From positions 1-35,955 of the forward strand of contig DUOB01000147.1 in assembly GCA_012839035.1 (NCBI GenBank): a DNA stretch of 35,955 nt, given 5' to 3'. A program made the position numbers and the translations under genes. The notes beneath the pieces are model-generated. The model had not been told where the DNA came from. It searched no databases and was given only the letters and a program-made list of their open reading frames with translations. This document shows, piece after piece, positions 1-8,173 of this stretch; within the stretch, counting starts at the first letter, position 1; every line of letters begins with the position of its first letter. This stretch comes from Propionibacterium sp. (GTDB lineage Bacteria; Actinomycetota; Actinomycetes; Propionibacteriales; Propionibacteriaceae).

Positions 1-349
1 CCTCACCCTCGCTCCAGGAACCCGTGATGCCGGTGGAGACGAAACGCAGCACCGGATGCTTCGCCACATGAAGGGACTTGGCGGCATTGCGCTCGATCTC
101 CTTGCGATCGCCCGCCGACATGGCCTTGGCGCCACCGCGACTGTCGCGCACGACCAGCGAATCCAGCTCGACGGTCACGTCGAGCTGACAGTCCACGGGA
201 CGTTCACCAGTATCGAGCGTCGCCTCCCAGCGTTGGGCGATGAGAGTCAGGTCGTGGCCCAGTCGCGCGGCGGGCCCCGCGCACGTGGTGTGAATGAGCA
301 GATCGCCGTCCGCCTGTGTCAGCGCGTGCCGGCCAGGTGTCACAGTCAT
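1..349 (-). CDS. YceI-like family protein (C-terminus beyond window)
   Basis: Reading leftward from an ATG at 349-347, an open frame runs off the window edge, giving about 116 residues of an incomplete protein. It starts MTVTPGRHALTQADGDLLIH and contains a GHDLTLIA segment and a later HVAKHPVLRF segment. These match the actinobacterial branch of the YceI family, a lipocalin-like beta-barrel that binds isoprenoid or other hydrophobic ligands. In this branch the usual secreted start is replaced by a short N-terminus, so a cytoplasmic location is likely. I see no signal peptide. It is divergent from the metal transporter gene at 407, with 57 bases between the two starts, so they share a promoter region. 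The function of this branch is not established. The family call rests on pattern recognition of the N-terminal two thirds. Confidence 0.72.
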   Translation of the reverse strand, partial: MTVTPGRHALTQADGDLLIHTTCAGPAARLGHDLTLIAQRWEATLDTGERPVDCQLDVTVELDSLVVRDSRGGAKAMSAGDRKEIERNAAKSLHVAKHPVLRFVSTGITGSWSEGE

Positions 350-406
350 GGGTCCAGTCTGCGGCCTTTCGTGCGCGCATGGGTGCCGGGGTGGAAGATC
401 GACGAC

Positions 407-1123
407 ATGGGCAAGGAACATCCTCCGCACGAACCGCACCGCGCCGATATCGGGGGCCTTCTCAACAAGCTCCGCGCGGCGGTCCTCGGCGCGAACGACG
501 GCATCGTTTCCACGGCCGGTCTGGTGGTGGGTGTTGCTGCAGCGGCGCCCACGAACACCCCGGCGATCCTGACCGCCGGTGTGGCCGGCGTACTGTCGGG
601 CGCGGTGTCCATGGCCGTGGGCGAATATGTCTCCGTCTCCACCCAGCATGACACCGAGAAGGCACTGATCGCGAAGGAGAAGGCCGAACTGCGCCACGCC
701 CCGGAGGCCGAGTTCGCCGAGCTGGTCGGTCTCTATGAGGAGATGGGCCTCAAGCCCGAGACCGCCCATCAGGTGGCGACGGAGCTGACCCACCTCGACC
801 CGCTGGCAACCCATCTGCGCGTGGAACTCGGCATCGACTCCGACGAACTCGTCAGCCCGTGGCTGGCCGCCTTCGCGTCCGCGATCGCGTTCACGCTCGG
901 CGCGGTGTTGCCTGTGCTCGCCGTCGTGCTTGCTCCCCCGTCGACCCGGATCCCCGTCACGTTCGCGGTGGTCATCCTCGCACTCGCCCTGACCGGGCTC
1001 TCCAGCGCCAAGCTCGGCGGCGCGCCCATCAGCCGGGCGATCCTCCGCGTCGTCCTCGGCGGCGCGATCGGCATGGCGGTCACCTATGTCGTCGGTGGCC
1101 TGCTCGGAGCGAGCATCGAGTGA
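407..1123 (+). CDS. VIT1/CCC1 family iron/manganese transporter
   Basis: This 238-residue membrane protein has the VIT/CCC1 signature LRAAVLGANDGIVSTAGLVV near residues 20-40. A second hydrophobic segment follows, then a charged amphipathic cytoplasmic region (about residues 80-150, rich in Glu and Lys, with GLYEEMGLKPETA) that corresponds to the metal-binding domain of plant VIT1. Three more hydrophobic helices lie at the C-terminus. Family members export Fe(II) or Mn(II) from the cytoplasm or into a store. The ATG at 407 is chosen because family similarity starts directly after it. The frame is open back to 56, but that upstream part is antisense to the YceI gene. The gene ends four bases before the converging response-regulator gene, so terminator signals must overlap the coding ends. 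Confidence 0.88.
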   Translation: MGKEHPPHEPHRADIGGLLNKLRAAVLGANDGIVSTAGLVVGVAAAAPTNTPAILTAGVAGVLSGAVSMAVGEYVSVSTQHDTEKALIAKEKAELRHAPEAEFAELVGLYEEMGLKPETAHQVATELTHLDPLATHLRVELGIDSDELVSPWLAAFASAIAFTLGAVLPVLAVVLAPPSTRIPVTFAVVILALALTGLSSAKLGGAPISRAILRVVLGGAIGMAVTYVVGGLLGASIE

Positions 1124-1127
1124 GGCC

Positions 1128-1784
1128 TCAGGGCTCGATGAGGCCAACCCGGATCGCATAGCGCGTCAGGTCCACCCGGTCCTTCATCCCGAGTTTCTCG
1201 AGCATGTTCGCCCGGTGACGCTCGACGGTCTTGGGGGAGATCACGAGCATGTCTGCGATCTCGCGGGTCGAGTACCCCTCCGCCACCAGCTTGAGGATCT
1301 CCTCCTCCCGGGGCGTCAGCACGGTGACTTCGGTCTGGTCCGGCTTGTTCAGGTATTCGCGGATGAGCGTCATCATCGCCCCCGGATAGAGGAACGGCTC
1401 ACCCCGCAGCGCGGCTCGGCAGGCGCGCAACAGGTCGCGGTCGGCGACGGATTTGTGAACATAGCCGGCGGCGCCGCAGCGGAGGGCTTCGAACAAGTAC
1501 TGCTCGTTCTCGTGCATGCTCAGAATCAGCATCTGCACGTCCAGACCGTCCCGCTGCACCGCCCGGGCCACTTGCAGCCCGGTCATCAACGGCATCGAGA
1601 CGTCGAGCACGGCGAGGTCGATCCCACCCGCCTGGAGAATCCGCAGCGCTTCCTGTCCGTCAGCGGCCTCGGCGACGACCGTGAGGTCGGGCGCGCGGTC
1701 GATCATGAGCCGGACCCCCTGTCGGACGAGCGTGTGGTCGTCCGCGAGGAGCACGCGCGCGGGCTGGGCCTGTTGGGACGTCAC
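1128..1784 (-). CDS. NarL/FixJ-family response regulator
   Basis: This 218-residue protein has an N-terminal receiver domain and a C-terminal LuxR-type helix-turn-helix. The acidic pocket is Asp15-Asp16, the phospho-accepting residue is Asp61 (in AVLDVSMP), and the conserved Lys is Lys111 (YVHKS). The DNA-binding domain spans about residues 154-205, with the LTPREEEILKLVAEG and SPKTVERHRANMLEKLG signatures. It is the output partner of the kinase encoded immediately upstream. The two genes share four bases (the regulator ATG overlaps the kinase stop), so they are translationally coupled. The stimulus is unknown. Because the kinase lies directly downstream of a P-type ATPase gene and a universal stress gene on the same strand, control of ion homeostasis or energy stress is a reasonable inference. 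Confidence 0.93.
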   Translation of the reverse strand: MTSQQAQPARVLLADDHTLVRQGVRLMIDRAPDLTVVAEAADGQEALRILQAGGIDLAVLDVSMPLMTGLQVARAVQRDGLDVQMLILSMHENEQYLFEALRCGAAGYVHKSVADRDLLRACRAALRGEPFLYPGAMMTLIREYLNKPDQTEVTVLTPREEEILKLVAEGYSTREIADMLVISPKTVERHRANMLEKLGMKDRVDLTRYAIRVGLIEP

Positions 1785-2812
1785 GATCCTCCCTCCGTGG
1801 GGGCTGCCGGGGGATCGAGAAGCCCGTCAGCCCGTGGTGGCCGCGGAGCGCGGAGCGCTTCCCGAGGTTCCGTCGGAATCGTCAGAGTCACCTCGGTGCC
1901 CTTGCCGGATTGCCCGCGTACGCTCAACACCCCGTCCACCAACAACGCCCGCTCCTTCATCCCTTCGATCCCCGAGCCCGTCTGGCCCCGGAACCCGATG
2001 CCATCATCGGTGACCCGCAGGACGACAGCGTCGGCACCCCGGCTGGCGGATATGCGGGCCGTGGTCGCCTGCGCGTGCCGGACGATGTTCGTCAGCGCCT
2101 CCTGACAGACCCGGAACACGACAAGTTCCTGGTCCTCGGTGAGCTGTTCCCCCGGTGCGCCATCGATCTCCTTGAAGTCCCGCTCGACCAGGAGTCCGGT
2201 TTCGTGCTCGACACGCATGATCAGGTCGTCCAGGGCCGCCCGCAGCCCGAGGTCCTCGAGCACGCCGGGCCGCAGGGCTCCGGCCACCGCGCGTACCTGC
2301 TCCAACGCCGCCCGCACGCTCTCCCGCGGCTGGTCGAGCTCGCTCTCCCACTCGGGATGGTCCGCGACGACGTTGGCGAGACCGATGAGGGAGAACGTCA
2401 GCGTCTGCCCGATCTCGTCGTGGAGTTCGCGGGCGATGCGTCGCCGTTCGGCCTCCTGGGCATCGAGCGTGGCCTGCGTGCGCAGTTTGCGCTCGTCGGA
2501 GAGTCTGTCGAGGAGGCCGTTGTACGCCTCCGCCACCGCCTGCACCTCCCGCGCGGCCACGACCCGCAGGTGGGTGGTTTCATCGAGCTTGCGGATGCGG
2601 CGGATGTCATCGGACAGGGACGCCAACGGTTGCAGCGAACGCCGGATCCCCAGCGAGGTCACCACCAGCAGGGCCACCAGCAGGACCCCGAACACCACCA
2701 GCTCGAGCCGGTTGGGAGGGAAGGTCAGCGGGATGGGCGCAAAGAGCAGCACCAGGAACGCCCCGGTGATCACCAGGGAGTTGATGAGGATCGTTCGTCT
2801 GAGCAGAGACAT
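1781..2812 (-). CDS. Sensor histidine kinase (HisKA_3 type, HAMP)
   Basis: This 343-residue membrane kinase pairs with the NarL-type regulator downstream. Two hydrophobic helices (about residues 7-28 and 36-55) are separated by only about eight residues, so there is almost no external sensor domain. A HAMP-like linker follows (about 56-108). The dimerisation and phosphoacceptor motif is ERRRIARELHDEIGQ, with His131 as the likely phosphorylated residue. The ATPase domain carries the N-box (EALTNIVRHA) and a G-box (DDGIGF). The short periplasmic loop suggests that sensing occurs in the membrane or cytoplasm. A ribosome-binding sequence (GAAGG) precedes the ATG. Only 18 bases separate this gene from the P-type ATPase stop, so ATPase, kinase and regulator are probably one transcript. 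Confidence 0.92.
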   Translation of the reverse strand: MSLLRRTILINSLVITGAFLVLLFAPIPLTFPPNRLELVVFGVLLVALLVVTSLGIRRSLQPLASLSDDIRRIRKLDETTHLRVVAAREVQAVAEAYNGLLDRLSDERKLRTQATLDAQEAERRRIARELHDEIGQTLTFSLIGLANVVADHPEWESELDQPRESVRAALEQVRAVAGALRPGVLEDLGLRAALDDLIMRVEHETGLLVERDFKEIDGAPGEQLTEDQELVVFRVCQEALTNIVRHAQATTARISASRGADAVVLRVTDDGIGFRGQTGSGIEGMKERALLVDGVLSVRGQSGKGTEVTLTIPTEPREALRAPRPPRADGLLDPPAAPTEGGS

Positions 2813-2830
2813 CCGCCCACCTTCTGCCGC

Positions 2831-5581
2831 CTAGGCCTCGACCTTATCCCTGCTCTCCTCGGCCTTGGCCAGGTCCGGGCGGGTCCTGTCCCTGCGCGCG
2901 TTGGCCACGCGCCGGGAGATGGCCTTCTCCACCTCCACGATCGCGAAGAGCACTGCGCCGCCGCCCAGTGCCACCAGCCAGTGCCGCAGCTCGAGGGGGG
3001 CCGCGCCGAAGGGCTCGTGCATGAACGGGGCATACACGAAGGTGATCTGCAACGCCGCCAGCACGCCCATGCTGATCCACGCAATCGGGTTGGTCGTCAA
3101 CAGCTGGGGCCGGAGGCTGCGGGTGCCGATGAAGCGGACGTTCAACAGATAGAACGCCTGGGCCACGATGAGGGTCGTCAACGCGGTCGTGCGCGCCACC
3201 TCGATCGCTTCGCCATCGGCCAGCTCCAGATAGAACGCGGCCATGGTCGCCGCACCGATCAGGACCGACACGTAGCCGATCCGGGCCACCATCGGAAGCG
3301 TCAGCAGGGAACCGCCCGGATTCCGTGGCGGACGCGCCATCACGCCGGGCTCCGAGGGCTCGAAGGCGAGCGCCAGGCCGAGGGTGATCGAGACGATCAT
3401 GTTGACCCACAGCACCTGCAGCGGCGTGAGCGGCAGGACGATCCCGGCCAGAATGGCCGCGAGAATGACCAGGCCCTGGGCACCGTTGGTCGGCAGCAGG
3501 AACTCGATCGACTTCCGGAGGTTGTCGAAGATCGTGCGCCCCTCCTTCACCGCATCGGTGATGGAGACGAAATTGTCATCGGTGAGCACGATGTCGGCGG
3601 CTTCCTTGGTGACCTCGGTGCCCTTGAGACCCATGGCGACCCCGACATCCGCGCGTTTGAGGGACGGTGCATCGTTCACACCGTCGCCGGTCATGGACAC
3701 GACCTCGCCCTCGTCCTGCAGCGCGGCGACGATGCGGAGCTTGTGCTCCGGCGAGGTCCGGGCGAACACATCGGTCCCGCGGACGAGTTGCCTGAGCTCC
3801 TCGTCGTCCGCATCCTCGATCTCCCTGCCAGTGACCACGGATTCGGCTTCGATGCCCATCTGGCGGCCGATCGCCCGGGCCGTCCCGGGATAGTCACCGG
3901 TGATCATCACGACCCGGATGCCCGCTTCCTGGCACTGCTCGATCGCCTCAACCGCCTCCGGACGGGGCGGGTCGAGGATCCCGAACAGGCCGAGGAACAC
4001 GAACCCGCCCTCGTCGATGTCCGTGAGGTCCAGCGAATCGGTCCCCTCATCGGCCTCGCGAACGGCGGCGCCGAGCACACGCAGGCCCTGATCGCTCAGC
4101 TCCGTGACCAGCCGCTCCCAGTGCGCCCGATCCAGTTCCTCGGTCCGCGCCAACCCGGGTCCCTGCCGGTCGCAGCGCTCGAGCAGTGGGCCTGGAGCGC
4201 CCTTGAGGTGGATCCGGAGTCCCGCGTCCGAGTCGTCGAGAGAGGCCATGAATTTGTGGTCGGAGTCGAACGGCAGTTCCGCGACTCGATGGGCGATGTT
4301 GTCCGGCAGCCCCGCCTTGAGGGCGAACGTCCGCAGCGCCCCGTCGGTCGGTTGACCCCGCAGGACCCAGCGGTCGCCCTCTTCCCGGATCTTGGCGTCA
4401 TTGGCAAGTCCGGCGACGATCGCCATCGAGCACAGGTCGTGTTCGACCCAGGGCTCGATCTCCTGGTTGTCGCAGGTGATGGCACCGTGCGGCGCGTACC
4501 CCACGCCACCGACCGCATAGTCCCCATCCACGGTCACAACGCGCTGGACGGTCATCTCGTTCTTGGTGAGAGTGCCCGTCTTGTCCGAGCAGATCACGGT
4601 GACGGCGCCGAGCGTCTCGACCGCGTTCAGGCGGCGGGTGATGGCGTGGCGTTTGGCCATGAGCTGGACGCCGCGCGCCAGCGTGATCGTCATGATCGCC
4701 GGCAGCCCTTCCGGGATGGCGGCGACCGCGAAGCCGACCGACGCGATGATCAACTCACCCATCGCATAGTCGTGGAAGATCAGGCCCACCGCGAACAGCA
4801 CGAGCGCAAGCCCGGCGATGACGCCCGTCAGGCCCTTGCCGAACGTGTTCATCTGCCGGGTGAGGGGGGTGGACAGCGTCTCGACATCGGACAACATCTT
4901 GTTGATCCGACCGATCTCGGTGGTCGTTCCGGTGGCGACGACGAGTCCCGTGCCGGTGCCGGTGGTGACCATGGTCGAGGAGTACGCCATCGACTCCCGG
5001 TCCCCCAGGTCCGCGTCATCGGCCACCGGGTCGGTGGTCTTGCGGGCCGGTTCGGATTCTCCGGTCAGCGCGGCTTCCTCGACGGCGAGGTTGTTCGCTT
5101 CGAGTATCCGGACATCCGCCGGCACGCGGTCACCGGCCCGGAGCTGGACCACATCACCGGGAACGAGTTCATCGGCGTCGATGTCCTGCCATGTCCCGTC
5201 GCGTCGCGTGCGCGCGTGCGTGGAGAGCATGTCGCGGAGACCTTCGAGCGCCTTGTCCGCCTGGCCCTCCTGGACATGGCCGATCGTGGCATTCAGCAGG
5301 ACGACCACCATGATCACCGTGGTGTCGACGAAGTGGCCGAGCAGCGCAGTGACGGCTGCGGCGAAGAGCAGCACATAGATCAGCGGGTCGTTGAAATGGC
5401 GAATGAACCGGATGACCGGATGGTCCCGCCCCGCCTCGGGCAGCCGGTTGGGCCCGATCTCCTCCAGACGCCTCGCCGCGTCCTCGGCGGACAGCCCCTC
5501 GCGCCCACTCTCCAGCGCCGACAGGAGGGTTTCCCGGTCGGTCGCGTGCGGAGTGACGGACGGAGCGAGGGCAGTAGTCAT
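2831..5581 (-). CDS. P2-type cation-transporting ATPase
   Basis: From the ATG at 5581 this is a 916-residue P-type ATPase with the full P2 layout. It has an N-terminal cation-ATPase domain, paired helices around residues 65-100, an actuator loop with TGES (173-176), and the M4 motif PEGLP (290-294). The phosphorylation motif DKTGTLT has its aspartate at 333. The hinge motif TGDGVND (631-637) and a C-terminal helix bundle follow. The M4 sequence resembles Ca(2+) pumps such as SERCA and PacL, but positions matching SERCA Glu771 and Asp800 are Gln and Ser here, so the ion is uncertain. The frame is open 57 bases further upstream (to 5638), but the family N-terminus fits the ATG at 5581, which has an AAGG-containing leader. 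It lies between a universal stress gene and a two-component pair, all on one strand. Confidence 0.93.
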   Translation of the reverse strand: MTTALAPSVTPHATDRETLLSALESGREGLSAEDAARRLEEIGPNRLPEAGRDHPVIRFIRHFNDPLIYVLLFAAAVTALLGHFVDTTVIMVVVLLNATIGHVQEGQADKALEGLRDMLSTHARTRRDGTWQDIDADELVPGDVVQLRAGDRVPADVRILEANNLAVEEAALTGESEPARKTTDPVADDADLGDRESMAYSSTMVTTGTGTGLVVATGTTTEIGRINKMLSDVETLSTPLTRQMNTFGKGLTGVIAGLALVLFAVGLIFHDYAMGELIIASVGFAVAAIPEGLPAIMTITLARGVQLMAKRHAITRRLNAVETLGAVTVICSDKTGTLTKNEMTVQRVVTVDGDYAVGGVGYAPHGAITCDNQEIEPWVEHDLCSMAIVAGLANDAKIREEGDRWVLRGQPTDGALRTFALKAGLPDNIAHRVAELPFDSDHKFMASLDDSDAGLRIHLKGAPGPLLERCDRQGPGLARTEELDRAHWERLVTELSDQGLRVLGAAVREADEGTDSLDLTDIDEGGFVFLGLFGILDPPRPEAVEAIEQCQEAGIRVVMITGDYPGTARAIGRQMGIEAESVVTGREIEDADDEELRQLVRGTDVFARTSPEHKLRIVAALQDEGEVVSMTGDGVNDAPSLKRADVGVAMGLKGTEVTKEAADIVLTDDNFVSITDAVKEGRTIFDNLRKSIEFLLPTNGAQGLVILAAILAGIVLPLTPLQVLWVNMIVSITLGLALAFEPSEPGVMARPPRNPGGSLLTLPMVARIGYVSVLIGAATMAAFYLELADGEAIEVARTTALTTLIVAQAFYLLNVRFIGTRSLRPQLLTTNPIAWISMGVLAALQITFVYAPFMHEPFGAAPLELRHWLVALGGGAVLFAIVEVEKAISRRVANARRDRTRPDLAKAEESRDKVEA

Positions 5582-5689
5582 GACCTTGACTTTATGCGGG
5601 TTTCCGAACCGGCCCCAGCCCTGAGCAGCGAATTGCATGGTCAGGGGACGGGACGTGCGGGTTGTCCCCCATGGCTCGCCGGGGACAGG

Positions 5690-6574
5690 CTAGAGAGGCT
5701 CGGGCACGACCACCGCAGGGCTCTCGGTCTCGCGCAACACCGCACGGCTGATCGAGCCGAACAACAGTCCGACCAGTTCGCTGCGGCCTCGCGTGCCCAC
5801 CACCAAAAGCTCCGCCTCCGAACCGAGCGCGACCAGTGACCTGGCGGTGAGGCCGGGCACCACGACGACCTCATAGTTCACGTCCGGGAACTCTTCCCGC
5901 AGGTCCGCGAGCGCGTACTCCACCTGCACCCCCCGCTGTTCGAGCCCATGACTGGGCAGCAACGAAACGGGTTGGACAGGTGCCACGAGCTCCAGCGGGC
6001 GTACCGGATCCTCAACGGTCGCGACCACGAGGGGACGGCCCGATTCCTGCGCGGCGGCGAACGCGAACCGCGCGGCCTCCATCGGGGGCGTGGCGAGGTC
6101 GAAGCCCACCATGATCGGTCCGGGGGCGGCTTCATAGCCGGGCGGTACGACGACGATCGGACCCTCGGCCCGGGCCACCGTGGCATCGGCGACACTGCCG
6201 AGAACCTTGCCGGTGATGCCGCCCAACCGCCGGGTCCCGATCACGACCATCAGCGCATCCCGGCTGGCCCGCACCAATGCATCGACCGGATCGGCGGTCA
6301 GCACCAGTCGATCGACCTGCAGCTCCGGGTGACGCTCCTGCAAATGCTTGACCTGCTCGTCGAGCACACGCTCCACCTGTTGCTTGCGGCCGGCCGCGTC
6401 CGGCCAGTGCCACGCAGCATCGGTGGCCCGCCGTTCCGAGGCGACGGTCCCGTGCACCGCGAGCAGAACCAGGCGCCTGTCACGATCGTGGGCCCAGTCC
6501 GCCGCCCAGTCAGCAGCCGTGCGCGCGGGGTCGGAACCGTCCACGCCCACAACGACGGTATCGGTCAGCTTCAT
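5690..6574 (-). CDS. Universal stress protein, tandem UspA domains
   Basis: This 294-residue protein is two UspA folds in tandem. Domain 1 (about residues 5-140) starts with TVVVGVDGSDPARTA, and domain 2 (about 150-292) ends with VVGTRGRSELVGLLFGS. The second domain has the ATP-binding pattern G-x2-G-x9-G-S intact. In the first, the matching stretch GTRRLGGITGKVLGS has Arg in place of the second Gly, so nucleotide binding may be restricted to domain 2. The start is set by the ribosome-binding site: GGAGG lies seven bases before the ATG at 6574, whereas the in-frame TTG at 6580 almost touches it. Tandem Usp proteins in actinobacteria are commonly induced by hypoxia, starvation or redox stress. 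The gene precedes the P-type ATPase on the same strand and is divergent from a baeRF gene. Confidence 0.93.
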   Translation of the reverse strand: MKLTDTVVVGVDGSDPARTAADWAADWAHDRDRRLVLLAVHGTVASERRATDAAWHWPDAAGRKQQVERVLDEQVKHLQERHPELQVDRLVLTADPVDALVRASRDALMVVIGTRRLGGITGKVLGSVADATVARAEGPIVVVPPGYEAAPGPIMVGFDLATPPMEAARFAFAAAQESGRPLVVATVEDPVRPLELVAPVQPVSLLPSHGLEQRGVQVEYALADLREEFPDVNYEVVVVPGLTARSLVALGSEAELLVVGTRGRSELVGLLFGSISRAVLRETESPAVVVPEPL

Positions 6575-6751
6575 CGCCAATCCTCCATTCCCTCATTCGC
6601 TGCCTCCAGCCAAGCGCGTGCGCGCGCGATAAACCAGTGTCAGAGCGAAAACTGATGGTTCGGCGCCTCGGAGATGGGGATTGTCACGGATGGTTTGCTC
6701 CGGTCGGGCGACGGAGGATGGACATGACAACGTTCCAGGGAAAGGACGCAC

Positions 6752-7831
6752 ATGTTCATCGTTGACGATCTCGACGTCCAGGACTTCCTCTCCGCCGGTC
6801 AGGGTGACGAACGGTCCGGCCCTCGCGAGGTCTGGGTATCACTGTTGATGCCCACCCACCGCAGCGGCCCCGAGACCACCAGCGGCGCGATCATGCTCAA
6901 GAACCTGCTGCGCGATGCGGCGCAACAGCTTGAGGAGGCCGACCGCGAATGGCTGCACGCAGCGGTCGATCCGTTGATCGCAGACAGCAAGTTCTGGCAG
7001 TTCCAGGGGGACGGCCTCGCCGTGTTCGTCTCCCCCGACGCAACCCGGGTCCACCGACTCTCGATCCCACTGGAGCCCATGGCCCGCGTCTCCAACACGC
7101 CTCACCTCGTGCCCACGGCGCCGATCCTCGCCCGCCCCAACGAATCCTCGATCCTCCAGCTCAGCCTCGGTCAGGTGCGGCTGTTCCATGTGACCAACGA
7201 GACCATCAACGAGGTTGATCTCGGCCCGATCCCCGCGTCGGTCGACGACCTCACCACGGACCGCGACCATCAGGCACATCTCCAATTCACCGGACAGGGC
7301 AAGGGGGCGGTGAGCTTCCACGGCCACGGGGCGGACGGATCGGTCGATCGGGCCCGCCGGGACCGCTTCCTCCGTCACGTCGCGCGTGGTCTTGAGGAGC
7401 GGGAGTCTGCGGAGGGTACGCATGGCCCGCTCTTCCTCGCCGCCACCCAGGACACCGCCGATTTGTTCGCCCGGCTCAGTGGCCGCTCGGAGCTGACCCG
7501 CCGGTTGATCTCGGGGTCGGCGGATGGCGTACGCCCGGCCGAGCTCCTCGACCGTGCCCGGCCCGTGCTGAAGGAATATGTCGAACGCCGGCACGCCGAA
7601 CAACGTGAACACCTCGGGCAGCGTCGCTCGCAGGGTCGCGTATTGGAGGACCCGACGCCGGTGGTCGAGGCAGCCGTTCAGGGTCGCGTCGAGACGCTCT
7701 ATGTGGGACCGGTCGACGAGGAGAACATCGACCGTGCCAACCGCGCGATCATCGAAACCCTCCGCAACTCCGGCGACGTCTGGCCGAGCCCGGACGGCAG
7801 CGACGGTGTCGTCGCCACGCTGCGTTTCTGA
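6752..7831 (+). CDS. baeRF family 3-like protein (release-factor-like fold)
   Basis: This 359-residue cytoplasmic protein resembles bacterial homologues of the archaeo-eukaryotic release factor eRF1, the baeRF group, family 3 in particular. Supporting segments are SLLMPTHRSGPETTSGAIML near residue 30, KNLLRDAAQQL, a FWQFQGDGLAVFVSPD strand-turn, LSLGQVRLFHVTNETINEVD in the middle domain, and a HGHGADG loop. A C-terminal TLYVGPVDEENID segment resembles an L7Ae-like end. The group has been proposed to act on stalled or damaged ribosomes, but no reaction is established. The ATG at 6752 follows AAAGGA six bases upstream. The gene is divergent from the universal stress gene across 177 bases, and the two may be co-regulated under stress. 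The assignment is from remembered family consensus, not from a search. Confidence 0.75.
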   Translation: MFIVDDLDVQDFLSAGQGDERSGPREVWVSLLMPTHRSGPETTSGAIMLKNLLRDAAQQLEEADREWLHAAVDPLIADSKFWQFQGDGLAVFVSPDATRVHRLSIPLEPMARVSNTPHLVPTAPILARPNESSILQLSLGQVRLFHVTNETINEVDLGPIPASVDDLTTDRDHQAHLQFTGQGKGAVSFHGHGADGSVDRARRDRFLRHVARGLEERESAEGTHGPLFLAATQDTADLFARLSGRSELTRRLISGSADGVRPAELLDRARPVLKEYVERRHAEQREHLGQRRSQGRVLEDPTPVVEAAVQGRVETLYVGPVDEENIDRANRAIIETLRNSGDVWPSPDGSDGVVATLRF

Positions 7832-8173
7832 GGGCCCCTGCCGTTCCGGTTGAGGCCACATGGGATTCGGGAGTTGTCCACAGATCGCCGCCGATTTCGC
7901 TCTGGCGCTCAATAATGTCGGAGGGACTCGCTAGGGTTTAGATCACTAGTTCGAATCAGTGCAAGGTGATCGTAATGACCCACTCCGTGATGGTCCCGCC
8001 CGCCCGCCAAGCCCTCCTCAACCCCGACCCCCGGCCACCATGGGACGGCAAACACCTCCCCCAGCCCTGGCCCGAAATGGATCCCAACGCTCCACCACCC
8101 TTCTGAACACTCGCCTTGTCGGGGACGTGGCCTAGGCTCCTGGGGGACCGCCCGTCCTGCCAGGAGCACACCG
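7832..8173. other. 342-base gap between the baeRF gene and the nuclease gene
   Basis: The first 140 bases have no convincing gene. A less GC-rich stretch around 7905-7960 includes a TTCGAATC word that looks like a tRNA T-loop, but no cloverleaf can be drawn around it. The second part holds a possible short gene at 7975-8106. The last 60 bases provide the leader and the AGGAG ribosome-binding site of the nuclease gene. Confidence 0.5.
7975..8106 (+). CDS. Possible 43-residue small protein, unknown function
   Basis: An ATG at 7975 is preceded by AAGGTGAT four bases upstream, a good ribosome-binding site. It opens a 43-codon frame ending at a TGA at 8104-8106. The product is strongly proline- and tryptophan-rich in its second half (RPPWDGKHLP, QPWPEMDPN, ending APPPF) and has no membrane segment or cysteine. 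I do not recognise it. The composition resembles the tail of a larger protein, so it could also be the 3' remnant of a decayed gene whose upstream part is lost. The less GC-rich 60 bases before it could carry its promoter. There is no downstream coupling to the nuclease gene, which starts 67 bases later with its own ribosome-binding site. Confidence 0.4.
   Translation: MTHSVMVPPARQALLNPDPRPPWDGKHLPQPWPEMDPNAPPPF

Noticed and set aside
1910..5839. A forward open frame of about 1,300 codons
   Set aside because: It lies antisense to the kinase, the P-type ATPase and part of the Usp gene, all of which show complete family motifs. The product is His/Arg/Gly/Asp-rich, as expected for the antisense of GC-rich genes.
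7905..7965. tRNA gene or tRNA-derived attachment site
   Set aside because: A TTCGAATC word resembles a T-loop, but no acceptor, D or anticodon stems can be drawn.
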